Shown here piece after piece: positions 7,935 through 19,497 of a stretch of 64,000 nucleotides of DNA. The number at the start of each line of letters is the position of its first letter. Position 1 is the first letter of the stretch. Source of the stretch: Brevundimonas subvibrioides (GTDB lineage Bacteria; Pseudomonadota; Alphaproteobacteria; Caulobacterales; Caulobacteraceae); contig NZ_NCEQ01000002.1 of NCBI RefSeq assembly GCF_002280785.1, positions 124,001-188,000 of the forward strand, given 5' to 3'. The translations under genes and the position numbers were made by a program. The notes beneath the pieces are model-generated. The model ran no database searches. It saw only the letters and a program-made list of their open reading frames with translations, and had not been told where the DNA came from.

Positions 7935-9770
7935 CTAGTCCTCCCGTCCGACCGGATAGAGTCGGTAGCGGTCATCATAGAACGGGGTTCGCTCGTAGAA
8001 CCACGCCAATCTGGCGTCGCCATTGGCGGCGAAGGCGGGCTCGGCGGCGACCTTGGCCTCGAACTCGGCCTTCAGCGCCGGATCGGCCGCCATCATGGCC
8101 TCGGCCAGGGGCGCGATGGCGTAGCCCTCGATATATTCGACGCGACTGAGGATTTCCGGGAAGAGGCCCCAGGCGAAGAAGCTCTCGCTCGACTGGGGCT
8201 CCAGCAGCAGGACGGCGATGTCGCCCAGCGGCTGGTCTGTCGGCACCCGCACCGAGCCGGGGGCGAAGGTCCAGTCGCGCCGCTCGGGCGTGACCTCGGT
8301 GACGGTCGCCTGGACATGGCCTTCGTTGGGTCGCGGCGCGAGGATCGGGTTGTCGAGGTGCAGCATCTCGACCGATACGGTGCGAGGCGCGGCGAGCGTC
8401 TCCATGGTCAGGCCGTGGATCCGCAGCCGCTCGATCAGGTCGGTGCGGTAGGCAGGGACCCAGTAGGCTGTCGGGCGATGCAGGCGGATGCCGGGGCGTG
8501 ATCCGTAGTAGGGCAGCTGCCACAACTCGGGGTCCGGGCGGCCCAGCCAGCGAACCTCCTGGCGACCGGAGGCCGGGCTGTCCCAGGTTTCGTAGAGCAC
8601 GCCCTTGAAGGTGCGGGTCTGGTGCGGAACCGGGTCGGATTCGAAGTTCGCCAGCACCTCGGCGGGACGCAGCGCGCGGTCGGCCGCGATGGCGGCCCGC
8701 AGGGGCGTGACGTTGTCGGCGAGGAGGCGCAGGCTGGTCTCGAGGAAGACGTAGGTCCCCAGGACACGCTGCTCGTAAGGCTTCAGACTGTGGTTCTCGA
8801 TCAGGATGGTCGGGACGTGGGCCGCGTCGCCCCAGCCGTTCGAAAACCGTTCGCCCAGCCCTCCGTCGTTCAGGCCGGCGCGCGGGTTCTGGTCGTCGAT
8901 GCCGAAGACCAGCGGGCCGGGGATATGCCCCTGGTCCTCGAGCGCGGCGTTCATGGCGGGCTTGAACACGGTGTCGAGCCAGCGGGCGCTGGAGGGCGAG
9001 CGACTGAAGGCGTCGAACTCGCCGTTGAACCCGTAGGTGACGTCGTACTGGTAATCCATCCCGTCGGTGACGTGGATGTCGAGGTAGAGGTCGGGCTTCA
9101 GACCGTTGATGAAGGTCCGCAGGGCCCGCATCTCCGGCTGGTCCAGCTTCAGGAAGTCGCGGTTGAGGTTCTGGTTGGTGCCTGTGTTGCGCCAGCCCTG
9201 GATGCGGGGCCCACGCTGGTTCGGGCGGCTGTAGGGTGAGGCGCGCTCGTGGCCATCGACCGACAGGATGGGGATCAGGACCAGGTTGGCGCGGTCGAGC
9301 AGGTCGCCCTTTGACCCGAAGGCGATGTCGCGCAGCAGCATCATGCCCGCGTCCTTGCCGTCGATCTCTCCGGGATGGATGCCGGCCTGGGCCAGCAGGA
9401 CGGGCTTCGACGGATCGAGGGTCGCGCCGTCTCTGGACGCGATCACCGCGTAGATCGGGCGGCCCTCCGGCGAGACGCCGAACTGTTCGATGCGAATCAG
9501 GTCGGACGCCGCGTCCAGCCGGTCGAACCAGGCGCGGGTGGCGGCGTAGTCGGGGCTGAAGTCGTGCGCCGGATCGCGCTCGAAATCGGTGATCCAGGGG
9601 TTGGAGGCCTCGGCGATCAGCGCCCGGCTGGCCCCGTCCCACGCCAGAGCCGGCGGCAGGAAGGGCTGGTCCCAGGGGGCGGTATTGGGTCGGGACTGGG
9701 ACATGGCGGGACTCGACGCGAGGACCGCGAGGGCGGTCAGGATGAGGACGGTGCGCATGGGTCGTTTCAT
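7935..9770 (-). CDS. secreted M14 family zinc carboxypeptidase
   Basis: About 611 residues from ATG 9770; a GGAG lies just upstream. The signal peptide is RTVLILTALAVLASSPAMSQ. Zinc ligands of M14 peptidases appear as LLAQAGIHPGEIDGKDAG (H-x2-E) and LYLDIHVTDGMDY (second His). IENHSLKPYEQRVLGTY supplies the catalytic Glu region. The C-terminal approximately 200 residues form an extra domain. Probably periplasmic or secreted peptide trimming. A TTG further upstream is a less likely start; ATG 9758 is possible. Confidence 0.87.
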   Translation of the reverse strand: MKRPMRTVLILTALAVLASSPAMSQSRPNTAPWDQPFLPPALAWDGASRALIAEASNPWITDFERDPAHDFSPDYAATRAWFDRLDAASDLIRIEQFGVSPEGRPIYAVIASRDGATLDPSKPVLLAQAGIHPGEIDGKDAGMMLLRDIAFGSKGDLLDRANLVLIPILSVDGHERASPYSRPNQRGPRIQGWRNTGTNQNLNRDFLKLDQPEMRALRTFINGLKPDLYLDIHVTDGMDYQYDVTYGFNGEFDAFSRSPSSARWLDTVFKPAMNAALEDQGHIPGPLVFGIDDQNPRAGLNDGGLGERFSNGWGDAAHVPTILIENHSLKPYEQRVLGTYVFLETSLRLLADNVTPLRAAIAADRALRPAEVLANFESDPVPHQTRTFKGVLYETWDSPASGRQEVRWLGRPDPELWQLPYYGSRPGIRLHRPTAYWVPAYRTDLIERLRIHGLTMETLAAPRTVSVEMLHLDNPILAPRPNEGHVQATVTEVTPERRDWTFAPGSVRVPTDQPLGDIAVLLLEPQSSESFFAWGLFPEILSRVEYIEGYAIAPLAEAMMAADPALKAEFEAKVAAEPAFAANGDARLAWFYERTPFYDDRYRLYPVGRED

Positions 9771-9798
9771 CTGCTCCGCGGTCGTCGCTGGCAAGCCG

Positions 9799-10419
9799 TC
9801 ATCCGGTCGGCGGCGACCATCCGCCGGCCGCGATCAGGGCCACGCCTGACCGCGCCAAATTGAACATGCTGTAGGCGACCAGGACGATCAGGGCGCCGAC
9901 GGCGACGCGACGCCAGGGTGCGAAGGCCGCCGTCGCCGTGCCCAGGCTGAAGACGGCGAAGCCGATCCACAATCGCGGCGAGGACAGGGAGGCGAAGCCC
10001 GCATCCGCCAGCATGAGGCAGATGAAGATGGTCATGACGATCAGGTTGGCCGCGAGGATGCAGGTGAAGATCAGGCGCCGATGCGCCCAGAAATGGGTGT
10101 CCAGATCGATCCGCTCCTCGACCCCTTCGGCCGTCACGCGCGGGAAGGTCACGCTGGCGGCGACGTAGAAGGTGGCGGCCACGACGAGGCCGACGAACAG
10201 CAGGGCCAGGTTGAACGGCGCGCCCCGAAAGATGGTCCAGGCCTGGCTCCAGAAGGTCGCCACATCCATGGCCACGAACAGGGCCAGCAGCGGCGTCAGC
10301 CAGCCGAAGCGCACGCGCTGACGCTCGTGCAGCACGCGCGAGAATCCGCCGACCAGTTCAGCCACCGACAGGCCGAGCAGCAGGCCGTAGAAGCTGAAGA
10401 AGAATTCAAACGCGCTCAC
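9799..10419 (-). CDS. multi-pass membrane protein, unknown
   Basis: 206 residues from a GTG at 10419. Six or so hydrophobic segments, starting with FFFSFYGLLLGLSVAELVGG, which contains a conserved-looking Glu within the membrane. The Arg-rich loops HERQRVRFGW and HFWAHRRLIF are probably cytoplasmic. No catalytic motif or family that I recognise. It lies upstream of the M14 peptidase gene, 28 bases away on the same strand, and may belong to that operon. Confidence 0.7.
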   Translation of the reverse strand: MSAFEFFFSFYGLLLGLSVAELVGGFSRVLHERQRVRFGWLTPLLALFVAMDVATFWSQAWTIFRGAPFNLALLFVGLVVAATFYVAASVTFPRVTAEGVEERIDLDTHFWAHRRLIFTCILAANLIVMTIFICLMLADAGFASLSSPRLWIGFAVFSLGTATAAFAPWRRVAVGALIVLVAYSMFNLARSGVALIAAGGWSPPTG

Positions 10420-10487
10420 CGAGTCACCCGACCTTTGCAGGAGGGACGCTAGCGAAGGCGACGGGGGCGGTCACCCCCGCCCGAAGA

Positions 10488-10823
10488 TCAGCCGCGACGG
10501 TCGCGCTTGCGCGTGAGCCGGTCGACGATCCCCTGTTCGTCCTCGAGCCGCTCGCGCAGGTCTTCCATGCTGGAGATCTGTTCCGGGGTCGGCGCGGCCA
10601 GGGCTTCCAGCGTCTCGATCTGCGACTGCAACGAGAAGACGGCTTCCTCGGCCTCGAACAGCCGGTCCTCCTCGCGCGCGGTGAGGGCGGGGCGGGGGGC
10701 CTCGCGAAGACGGCGGGTGTCGCCGCCGCGGCCGGCCAGAACCTGGGCCTCGGCGGTCGCGGGGATGGAGACGGCGATCGGTGCAGCAAAGGCGATGGCG
10801 AGTGCGACGGCGGCAAACTTCAT
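10488..10823 (-). CDS. secreted coiled-coil protein, unknown
   Basis: 111 residues from ATG 10823. Signal peptide MKFAAVALAIAFAAPIAV with cleavage after about residue 28 (ATAEA). The mature part is mostly one long charged heptad-like helix (residues 45-105) containing AREEDRLFEAEEAVFSLQSQ and MEDLRERLEDEQGIVDRL, ending KRDRRG. Likely periplasmic. No family recognised. The first 12 in-frame codons before ATG 10823 lack signal character, which decides the start. Confidence 0.68.
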   Translation of the reverse strand: MKFAAVALAIAFAAPIAVSIPATAEAQVLAGRGGDTRRLREAPRPALTAREEDRLFEAEEAVFSLQSQIETLEALAAPTPEQISSMEDLRERLEDEQGIVDRLTRKRDRRG

Positions 10824-11076
10824 GGGGCGCTCCGGGAAAGAAGCTGCGACGCTATCCACAGCATTGCGGCGCTGTCATGCGAAAAACGCAATGCAGACAC
10901 ATTTCGGGTGAGCCGCAGCCTGTGTGACGCAGCGACGCCACGGTCAGCGCAACAGGCCGGTGATCACAGGTCCGACGATCCCGGTCCGCTTTCAGCACGG
11001 AAGGGCCCCGTGAACCGGATGCTGGAGGCGCCGGGCCTGGTCTTGAAAGGCGGCGCCTGCGACGACCGGGACCCGG

Positions 11077-12606
11077 CTATTTCCAGATCGGCGTCCCGTC
11101 ACCCGGCAAGCCGAGCCGGTCCCACATGTCCGACACCCGCGCGACGACGGCGTCATCCATGCGGATTTCCTCGCCCCATTCCCGCTTCGTTTCCGGCGGC
11201 CATTTGTCGGTGGCGTCCAGGCCGATCTTGGACCCCAGGCCGCTCTCGGGGCTGGCGAAGTCCAGATAGTCGATCGGCGTGTTCTCGATCAGGGTGATGT
11301 CGCGGGCCGGGTCCATCTTGGTGGCCAGGGCCCACATGACCTGTTTCCAGTCGCGCGCGTCGATGTCGTCGTCCACGACGATGACCCATTTGGTGTACAT
11401 GAACTGGCGCAGATAGCTCCAGACGCCCAGCATCACCCGCTTGGCATGGCCGGGATAGGCCTTCTTCATCGACACCACGGCGATGCGGTAGGAGCAGCCC
11501 TCGGGCGGCAGCCAGAAGTCGGTGATCTCGGGGAACTGGGCCCGCAGCAGGGGGATGAAGACCTCGTTGAGCGCCTCGCCCAGCACCGAGGGTTCGTCCG
11601 GCGGGCGGCCGGTGAAGGTGGTCAGATAGATCGGGTCACGGCGCATGGTGATGGCGCTGACCTGGAACACCGGGAAGGTCTCGACCGAGTTGTAGTAGCC
11701 GGTGTGGTCGCCATAGGGGCCCTCGGGGGCGTGCTCGTTCAGCAGGACGTGGCCCTCCAGCACGATCTCGGCCTGGGCCGGCACCATCAGGGGCACGGTC
11801 TTGCAGGCGACCAGCTCGGCCTTGGCCCCGCGCATCAGACCGGCGAACTGGTATTCCGACAGGGTGTCCGGCACGGGGGTGACGGCGGCCAGGATGGTGC
11901 CGGGGTCGGCCCCCAGAACGACGGCGCAGGGCAGGGGCTCGGTCGGGCGGGCCTTCTTGTGGCGGGCATAGTGTTGCGCCCCGCCGCGGTGGGCCAGCCA
12001 GCGCATGATGGCGCGGTCCTTGCCCAATACCTGCATGCGGTAGATGCCGAGGTTGAAGTCGTCCTCGCGGTCGTCCGACGGCCCCTTGGTGACCACCAGA
12101 CCCCAGGTGATCAGGGGGGCCGGCTCGCCGGGCCAGCAGGTCTGGATCGGCAGCTTGCCGAGGTCGATCTGGTCGCCCTTGAGGACGATGTCCTGGACGG
12201 GTGCGGACTTGACCACCTTCGGCCGCATGGCGAGCACGGACTGGGCCAAAGGCAGCATGTCCATGGCGTCGGACAGGCCGCGCGGCGGGGTCGGGTTCTT
12301 GAGGAAGGCCAGCAGTTCGCCCACCTCGCGCAGTTCGGCGGCGGTGGTGCGGGACTTCTTGTCCAGGGTCACGCCCATGGCCACGCGCTTGACCGTGCCG
12401 AACAGATTGGCCAGCGCCGGGATCGGGCTGATCGAGCCGTCGGGCATGACCGGCTTCTCGAACAGGACGGCCGGGCCGCCGTTCCTGAGCAGCCGGGTCT
12501 GGATCTCGGTCATCTCCAGCACGGTCGAGACCGGCTCGGTGACGCGAACCAGCTCGCCGCAGGCCTCCAGCTGGGCCATGAAGTCGCGCAGGGATTTGTA
12601 GGCCAT
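11077..12606 (-). CDS. ubiD: UbiD family decarboxylase
   Basis: 509 residues. UbiD enzymes use prenylated FMN to decarboxylate aromatic or unsaturated acids; the housekeeping member acts on 4-hydroxy-3-polyprenylbenzoate in ubiquinone synthesis. The N-terminus [20 protein letters not shown] and the segments [20 protein letters not shown] and [20 protein letters not shown] are typical; the catalytic E-R-E triad lies in the central domain. The size matches E. coli UbiD. The prenyl-FMN partner UbiX is not in the window. The 253 bases downstream (10824-11076) hold no gene that I can support. Confidence 0.93.
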   Translation of the reverse strand: MAYKSLRDFMAQLEACGELVRVTEPVSTVLEMTEIQTRLLRNGGPAVLFEKPVMPDGSISPIPALANLFGTVKRVAMGVTLDKKSRTTAAELREVGELLAFLKNPTPPRGLSDAMDMLPLAQSVLAMRPKVVKSAPVQDIVLKGDQIDLGKLPIQTCWPGEPAPLITWGLVVTKGPSDDREDDFNLGIYRMQVLGKDRAIMRWLAHRGGAQHYARHKKARPTEPLPCAVVLGADPGTILAAVTPVPDTLSEYQFAGLMRGAKAELVACKTVPLMVPAQAEIVLEGHVLLNEHAPEGPYGDHTGYYNSVETFPVFQVSAITMRRDPIYLTTFTGRPPDEPSVLGEALNEVFIPLLRAQFPEITDFWLPPEGCSYRIAVVSMKKAYPGHAKRVMLGVWSYLRQFMYTKWVIVVDDDIDARDWKQVMWALATKMDPARDITLIENTPIDYLDFASPESGLGSKIGLDATDKWPPETKREWGEEIRMDDAVVARVSDMWDRLGLPGDGTPIWK

Positions 12607-12640
12607 CGGTCGCTTTCGGCTGGGCGGTCAGGGCGCCTGC

Positions 12641-13306
12641 CTAGGACAGCGTGACGGAACTGTCACCCTTGCCAAGGGCGCTCAGGCCGCGGTCCATCGC
12701 CGCGACGATCAGGCCGAGACCCAGGAAGAAGGCCAGCAAGGCGGCGAAGTTCACGCCCGCCCGTTCCCAGCCGAGCGCGCCGATATCGATGAACCAGTAG
12801 GGATACCAGCCGACCAACTGGCCATGGATCACCGTCCAGAGGCCGTAGAGCAGGGGGTAGGCGAGCCACTTCACCGGGTCGATCCAGCGCAGCCGCCCCT
12901 TGGGCACGAACAGCAGCCAGTCGAGCACGAAGGCGATCGGCATGACGGTGTGCAGGACCTGGTTGACGTAGACCAGCAGCCCCTGAGGGTTCCAGGTCGC
13001 AGCCAGCAGCGTGTGATAGATCAGGCCGACGACGGCGATATACATGGCCACTGCGGCGCGGACCCCCTCGCTGGCCGTCCAGCGGCCGATGCGGCTGTCG
13101 GGGAACAGGGCCGGAGCGGTCAGGGCCAGGGCGACCAGCACATTGGTCAGCACCGTGAAATAGCTGAAGAAGACGACCGTCGAGCCGAAGACGGACCGCG
13201 TCCCCGCGTCCAGAGACAGCGCGTACTGGGCGAGGAGCCCGACCCAGCCGACGAGGGCGAACAGGATGCGCCAGCCACGCGCCGCGCCGTGCATCCCCTG
13301 GAGCAT
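12641..13306 (-). CDS. Pr6Pr family membrane protein
   Basis: 221 residues with six hydrophobic helices. The sequences STVVFFSYFTVLTNVLVALA, YHTLLAATWNPQG, HTVMPIAFVLDWLLF and the C-terminal YPYWFIDIGALGWERAGVN match the Pr6Pr family, distant relatives of androgen-inducible FAR-17a/AIG1 hydrolases. Function in bacteria is unknown. The ATG at 13306 overlaps the stop of the upstream HTH gene (TGATG), so translation is coupled. ATG 13294 is an alternative. Confidence 0.82.
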   Translation of the reverse strand: MLQGMHGAARGWRILFALVGWVGLLAQYALSLDAGTRSVFGSTVVFFSYFTVLTNVLVALALTAPALFPDSRIGRWTASEGVRAAVAMYIAVVGLIYHTLLAATWNPQGLLVYVNQVLHTVMPIAFVLDWLLFVPKGRLRWIDPVKWLAYPLLYGLWTVIHGQLVGWYPYWFIDIGALGWERAGVNFAALLAFFLGLGLIVAAMDRGLSALGKGDSSVTLS

Positions 13307-13554
13307 CAGTAGGCCGGGGTGTCGGAGACCAGGGCCCACATCGGCAAGCGCAGGCGGTTGGTGGCGGCGGCAATCTGGAGCGAGGTCAGATGGGCGCGGC
13401 CGGCCTCGGCGCGGCGCTCTTCCTCGGGGGTGATCTTCAGGGCCTCGGCGACGGCATCGACACCTAAGCCGCGCTGCTCGCGCCAGCGTTTCAGGCGGGC
13501 CCCGATTGCTGCGTCACCCGGATCGATGCCGGGGAAACCGAGAACAGAGCCCAT
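13306..13554 (-). CDS. small XRE-like helix-turn-helix protein
   Basis: 82 residues. Residues 18-70 read as a Cro/CI-type helix-turn-helix (IGARLKRWREQRGLGVDAVA, then LKITPEEERRAEAGRAHLTS), with a short C-terminal tail. No separate ligand domain. It is the first gene of a coupled pair with the Pr6Pr membrane protein and may regulate it. The HTH call rests on pattern only; some XRE consensus positions are weak. Confidence 0.7.
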   Translation of the reverse strand: MGSVLGFPGIDPGDAAIGARLKRWREQRGLGVDAVAEALKITPEEERRAEAGRAHLTSLQIAAATNRLRLPMWALVSDTPAY

Positions 13555-13593
13555 GGGTCGCCTCCTCGCGCGCCTATGCTGGCGCGTCCGGGC

Positions 13594-14430
13594 TCAATCC
13601 TTGTCCCATTTGAAGTCCTTGTCGAGCCAGTCGCCGAGGCGGCCGTCGGGGCGGGCGAGGGCGTGGATGCGGGCCATCTCCTCGTCGGCGAGCTCGAAAT
13701 CCCAAATGTCGAAATTCTCGGCGGCGCGCTCGGGCTTCAGCGTGCGCGGGATGGCGATGACGCCCTGCTGCACCAGCCAGCGCAGGGTGACCTGGCCGGT
13801 GGACTTGCCGTGGGCGCGCGCGATCTCGCCGATCACGGCATCGTCCGCGATCTTGCCCTGGGCGAGCGGTGACCAGGCGGTGATCGAGGAGCCGATGTCC
13901 GCAGCGGTGGCGCGCAGGGTCTTCAGCGACAGATAGGGATGGTATTCGACCTGGTTGGTGATCAGCCGGGCGGGCGACAGGCGCTGCGCCTCGCGGAACT
14001 GGCCAGAGGGGAAGTTCGACAGGCCGATTGACCGGGTTAGACCCGCGTCCTTCGCAGCGTTCAGCGCGCCGAGGGTCTCGGCGAAGGTCGGGGAGGTCTT
14101 GGGCCAGTGCAGCAGCAGAAGGTCGGGGGTGAAGCCGAGGCTTGCCGCCGATTCCTCTGCCTGCCGCAACAGGGCGTCGTGCTCGAAGTGGGCGGTCCAT
14201 ATCTTGGTGGTCAGCCAGATGTCCTCGCGGGCCACGCCGGAATCACGGATGCCGTCGCCGACGGCGGCCTCGTTCCTGTAGATCCACGCCGTGTCGATGT
14301 GGCGATAGCCGATCCGCAGGGCCTCGGCGACCATGCGCCGCGCATCCGCCGGTTCCAGCTGCCAGGTGCCGAAGCCGAGCTGGGGGATGGTCAGCCCGTC
14401 GACGGTCAGGGACAGGGGGGTATTGGGCAT
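13594..14430 (-). CDS. aldo/keto reductase
   Basis: 278 residues from ATG 14430. A TIM-barrel NADPH-dependent reductase, closest in pattern to 2,5-diketo-D-gluconate reductases. The tetrad is visible: Asp and Tyr in HIDTAWIYRNE, Lys in LTTKIW, His in LLLLHWPKTSP. Cofactor-binding sequence lies near the C-terminus (IAIPRTLKPERAAENFDIW). The in-frame stretch upstream of 14430 reads through the hydrolase gene in a wrong phase and is not coding. Physiological substrate unknown. Confidence 0.9.
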   Translation of the reverse strand: MPNTPLSLTVDGLTIPQLGFGTWQLEPADARRMVAEALRIGYRHIDTAWIYRNEAAVGDGIRDSGVAREDIWLTTKIWTAHFEHDALLRQAEESAASLGFTPDLLLLHWPKTSPTFAETLGALNAAKDAGLTRSIGLSNFPSGQFREAQRLSPARLITNQVEYHPYLSLKTLRATAADIGSSITAWSPLAQGKIADDAVIGEIARAHGKSTGQVTLRWLVQQGVIAIPRTLKPERAAENFDIWDFELADEEMARIHALARPDGRLGDWLDKDFKWDKD

Positions 14431-14498
14431 GGGGACGCTCCGGCGACAGCTTCGGGGTGGAGAAGGCCCGATATGGGGGGCAGGTTCCCTGACGCCAG

Positions 14499-15359
14499 TC
14501 AGGCGGCTTTCAGCCAGTCGAGGATTTCGTCCCACAATGGTTCCAGACCGCGCCGGAACGCGCCCTCGTGGCCGATCCGGCGAACCCCCTGTTCGGTCGG
14601 CGAGCGCAGGACCATGTCGCCGGGCGCGGCAGGATAGACCTCCAGCATGTCGGCCCCGGACCGGGCATTGGCGATGGGATCGTCGGTGAAGATCCATGAC
14701 CGGATCGGGGCGGTCACAGCCGCGAAATGATTGGGCGTGAGCTCGTCGAGCAGCCGCTCGCGGAAATAGGCCGGGTCGTGGCACCAGCGCCGCCAGGGCA
14801 GGAAGACGCCGCGTGGCAGATCGGCACCCCGCCACAGGTTGCCGCCCTTGATATAGCCATGCCGGGCCAGGCTGTACGGCCCGTAGACCCACCAGAAAAA
14901 CAGCTCGGTCGGGTTGTAGCTGACGGGGTGACTGCGCCAGTAGCCCGAGCCGACGGCCACGAAGGCATGGCGCGTGATCTTCGCATGATTGGGCATGAAG
15001 CCGGCGAAGTGGCCGCCGACGCTGTGGCCGACATGGACCACGGGCAGGCCGGGCGCTGCAGCGATCAAGGCTTCCAGTGCTGCCGGCATGTCGAGGCGGC
15101 CCCAGTCCTCATAGGTCATCTCCATTGCGGCGAGATCGTCCGGGCGCGAGCCGCCGATGCCGCGCATGTCACAGGTCAGGACCGCTGCGCCGCGCCCGGC
15201 CAGATGCCGGGCGAACCGCTCGTAGAAACCCCTGGGAAAGCCGGTGCCGGAGGTGACCAGCACGGCATGTGTGGGCGCGGGTCCCGTGAACAGTTGTGCG
15301 GAGAGGGCGTAGCCGTCGTCGGCGACCGCCACGATCTCCCGCGTGACAAGCTCGGTCAT
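14499..15359 (-). CDS. alpha/beta hydrolase
   Basis: 286 residues from ATG 15359, preceded by GAGG. The nucleophile elbow GHSVGGH places Ser near residue 122. The oxyanion region is TSGTGFPRGFYERFA, and the C-terminal IGHEGAFRRGLEP carries the likely catalytic His. The motif ESF GYWRSHPV and a hydrophobic lid (NPTELFFWWVYGPYSLARHG) resemble the YheT-independent bacterial esterase group often annotated as serine aminopeptidase S33. Cytoplasmic. Substrate unknown. Confidence 0.83.
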   Translation of the reverse strand: MTELVTREIVAVADDGYALSAQLFTGPAPTHAVLVTSGTGFPRGFYERFARHLAGRGAAVLTCDMRGIGGSRPDDLAAMEMTYEDWGRLDMPAALEALIAAAPGLPVVHVGHSVGGHFAGFMPNHAKITRHAFVAVGSGYWRSHPVSYNPTELFFWWVYGPYSLARHGYIKGGNLWRGADLPRGVFLPWRRWCHDPAYFRERLLDELTPNHFAAVTAPIRSWIFTDDPIANARSGADMLEVYPAAPGDMVLRSPTEQGVRRIGHEGAFRRGLEPLWDEILDWLKAA

Positions 15360-15420
15360 GTCGAGATCCTCAAGTCCATCCTGTTTCAAAACGAACTTGA
15401 CAGGATGACCTCGGGGAAGG

Positions 15421-15762
15421 TCAAGCGGGCGGACTGTAGCCTCTGGAAAGCCGCTTCGGCACGATCTTCAGCCAGCGTTTTTCCAGCGTCTTGCGCAGCC
15501 AGACGGGGTCGACCGTGGTCAGCCGGGCCAGGACGATCGGATGGCCGCGATAGTGGTCGGTGATGTGGAAGGTGGCGGGCTCGGCCTCCATCAGCATGTC
15601 CCGGTGATCCAGACTGTCGACATAGACGACCACGCTGTCGTCCTCGGCCCGCAAGCGGGTAAAGAACCGCCCCGCCGCCTTGAACGACGGCCTGCCGTAG
15701 GAGGTGCCGACCTCGGTCTCAGGGAAGGTAAGCACCAGAGCGCGAAGATCGGCAGGGGTCAT
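15421..15762 (-). CDS. MmcQ/YjbR family protein
   Basis: 113 residues from ATG 15762. The sequence LTFPETEVGTSYGRPSFKAA, the central FITDHY-like strand (TFHITDHYRGHPIVLARL) and the tail VWLRKTLEKRWLKIVPKR fit the YjbR fold, a small double-wing DNA-binding-like domain of unknown role. The ATG overlaps the stop of the preceding ChaN-like gene (ATGA), so the two are coupled. The upstream in-frame extension is a shadow of that gene. Confidence 0.85.
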   Translation of the reverse strand: MTPADLRALVLTFPETEVGTSYGRPSFKAAGRFFTRLRAEDDSVVVYVDSLDHRDMLMEAEPATFHITDHYRGHPIVLARLTTVDPVWLRKTLEKRWLKIVPKRLSRGYSPPA

Positions 15763-16568
15763 TCGGGACGTGCCGGAGGCGAGGCCGTCCAAGGGCCGAG
15801 CGCCAGAAGGCCGTCCCAGGCCCCGTCGTCTTGCGGCTCGAGGATCACGCCGCGCGCCTCTGGATCCATGACGGCGATCGAATCGTCCGACCCGCAGACT
15901 ATCTCGCCGCTCGACCGACCGGTGCACGACCACGACTGCCCGCCCTGTTGCGCGACGTTGAGCGACAGCACCGCCGTCGGTCTAAGATGCCCGGCGGCGA
16001 ACAGGTAGCCGTCCTTGTTAAAGGCTGTCTTTCGATTGTGTAGATTGCCGCCAAGGGCAAGGACCAGCGCCTCGGGCTTAGACGCCGCCGCGTCCACCAG
16101 CATTCGAGCCATGTCGATCTCGTAGTAGGATTGGTCGAAGCCTGCGGGTCGTCTTTCGGTCGGCATGAAGGCGCGGACGGCGATGTCGCGACCGGCCGCT
16201 CTCAGCGTCCTCAATCGGAACAACATATCCCTCATGGCTTCGCTGGAGCGGCCATCAGCATTGGCACGGATCCAGTAGCCGTGCGCCAGAAGCGTCTCGC
16301 GCGCCGCATCGCCCCCGTCCGAGGCGATCCAGGCGTCCAGATCTGCCTGCATCGCGGCGGTCATTTCCAGCGCGACCACGATCGGACGATCCGTGGAGGC
16401 CTCGCATACCAACTCGGCGAAGGCGGCGGGGGCTTCTACGGTGCCGTGAATCTCGCCGACGAAGACGAAACGGGTCTCAGGTCTCGCCCACAGAAGCTCC
16501 GCGCCGTCCGGGGCCGCGCAGACGGGAGTCTGCGACAAGGAGAGTGCCGTGACTATGGCTGAAATCAT
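15759..16568 (-). CDS. ChaN-like (Tiki/heme-binding superfamily) exported protein
   Basis: 269 residues from ATG 16568 with a signal peptide ending near PVCAA. The motif FVFVGEIHGTVEAPAAF and the later ALGGNLHNRKTAFN match the ChaN/EreA/Tiki fold, in which a conserved Glu-x-x-His pair sits in the active or ligand site. ChaN binds heme in some bacteria; peptidase or esterase roles occur elsewhere in the superfamily. Two late cysteines (SCTGRS, IVCGSD) may form a disulfide. Periplasmic. A GTG at 16577 is an alternative start. Confidence 0.72.
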   Translation of the reverse strand: MISAIVTALSLSQTPVCAAPDGAELLWARPETRFVFVGEIHGTVEAPAAFAELVCEASTDRPIVVALEMTAAMQADLDAWIASDGGDAARETLLAHGYWIRANADGRSSEAMRDMLFRLRTLRAAGRDIAVRAFMPTERRPAGFDQSYYEIDMARMLVDAAASKPEALVLALGGNLHNRKTAFNKDGYLFAAGHLRPTAVLSLNVAQQGGQSWSCTGRSSGEIVCGSDDSIAVMDPEARGVILEPQDDGAWDGLLALGPWTASPPARPE

Positions 16569-16635
16569 GATGCGCACCTCGACGGTATCGCGCCATCTGA
16601 AGCGGTCATTGCGGCGGCTGTGCGACCAAAGAAAA

Positions 16636-16661
16636 GGCCGCGCCCCTTGCGAGGCGCGGCC
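16636..16661 (-). terminator. rho-independent terminator after the exbD gene
   Basis: A perfect 9-bp stem (GGCCGCGCC/GGCGCGGCC) with an 8-base loop. On the minus strand it is followed directly by TTTTCTTT. It lies 26 bases downstream of the exbD stop and insulates the ChaN-like gene. Confidence 0.8.
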
Positions 16662-16687
16662 CTGATCTCGTGGATGGGCGCGAACGC

Positions 16688-17128
<441 letters not shown>

Positions 17129-17274
17129 GCGTTGTTTCTCCATGGAGGCTCGGCCAGCGGGGCGCGAGCGACGCGTTACGGTTCGGACGGTTTCTTGGCG
17201 TCTGCCGCGAGGCTTGTAAAGCGGTCTCGGAAGGAAGTCGGTTCCTTGGGCGCGGTTTTCGCCCGAACGGGGAG

Positions 17275-17307
17275 AAATCCTCCTCCGCCGTGGGCGAAGG
17301 AGGATTT
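17275..17307 (-). terminator. hairpin downstream of folE
   Basis: A 15-bp stem with one G-T type mismatch and a 3-base loop, five bases after the folE stop. Both ends carry AAAT/ATTT, so it could act on either strand. The following T-tract on the minus strand is short. Confidence 0.65.
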
Positions 17308-17312
17308 ATCGA

Positions 17313-17927
17313 TCAGCCCTTGGCCAGCTTCAGGAAGCGTTCGATCAAGGCCGGGTCCGACTTGAAGGCCCCCGTGAAGCGGGTTGTGATGGTCGAGACA
17401 TGGCGGTGATGCACGCCGCGGGTCGTCATGCACTGGTGCTCGGCGTCGATCAGGACAGCGACGCCGGCGGGATTGAGGTTGTCCTCAAGCGCCTTGGCGA
17501 TCTCCTGGGTCAGGGTCTCCTGCGTCTGCAGACGCTTGGAGAAGATCTCGACCACGCGGGCGATCTTGGAGATGCCCACGACCTTCTCGGTCGGCAGATA
17601 GGCGACATAGGCCTTGCCGAGGAAGGGCGCCATGTGGTGCTCGCAGTGGCTCTCGACCTCGATCTCGCGCAGCAGCACCATGTCGTCGTAGCCCTGCACG
17701 TCCTCGAACGTGCGGCTCAGCTCCTTGGCCGGATCGGCCGCATAGCCCTCGAACCATTCGCCATAGGCGTCGACCACCCGTTTGGGCGTGTCCAGCAGGC
17801 CTTCCCGATCCGGATTGTCACCCGACCATGCGATCAGGGTGCGCACGGCGGCCAGGGCCTCCTCGCGGGTCGGGCGGGACAGATGATCGTTGCCGACGAG
17901 GGTCGGCCTGGAGGCGTTGGCGTCCAT
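17313..17927 (-). CDS. folE: GTP cyclohydrolase I
   Basis: 204 residues. Converts GTP to 7,8-dihydroneopterin triphosphate, the first step of tetrahydrofolate synthesis. Zinc and catalytic residues are seen in [11 protein letters not shown] and [11 protein letters not shown] (Cys, His, His, Cys), and the GTP site in [12 protein letters not shown] and [11 protein letters not shown]. Full length for the type IA enzyme. It diverges from cysS across a 155-base intergenic region that must hold both promoters; I could not pick convincing -35/-10 boxes. Confidence 0.97.
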   Translation of the reverse strand: MDANASRPTLVGNDHLSRPTREEALAAVRTLIAWSGDNPDREGLLDTPKRVVDAYGEWFEGYAADPAKELSRTFEDVQGYDDMVLLREIEVESHCEHHMAPFLGKAYVAYLPTEKVVGISKIARVVEIFSKRLQTQETLTQEIAKALEDNLNPAGVAVLIDAEHQCMTTRGVHHRHVSTITTRFTGAFKSDPALIERFLKLAKG

Positions 17928-18082
17928 GAAGTGTTTTCTAAGCGACCAGTAGCGCCGGAACGAAGGTTCCGGATTGACGCGCGTCGCTCTCCCTATTCGT
18001 AACCACGGCTGTTCGCCGGGACCAGTCGGCTATATGGGACGCGCGCACCGTCCCGCAAGAAAACGAACTGCAACGCTTCAAA

Positions 18083-19492
<1,410 letters not shown>

Positions 19493-19497
19493 CGGGT

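Noticed and set aside
14431-14892. N-terminal extension of the aldo/keto reductase frame
   Set aside because: The extra 154 residues are Arg-rich and overlap the alpha/beta hydrolase gene in another phase. The family N-terminus begins at ATG 14430.
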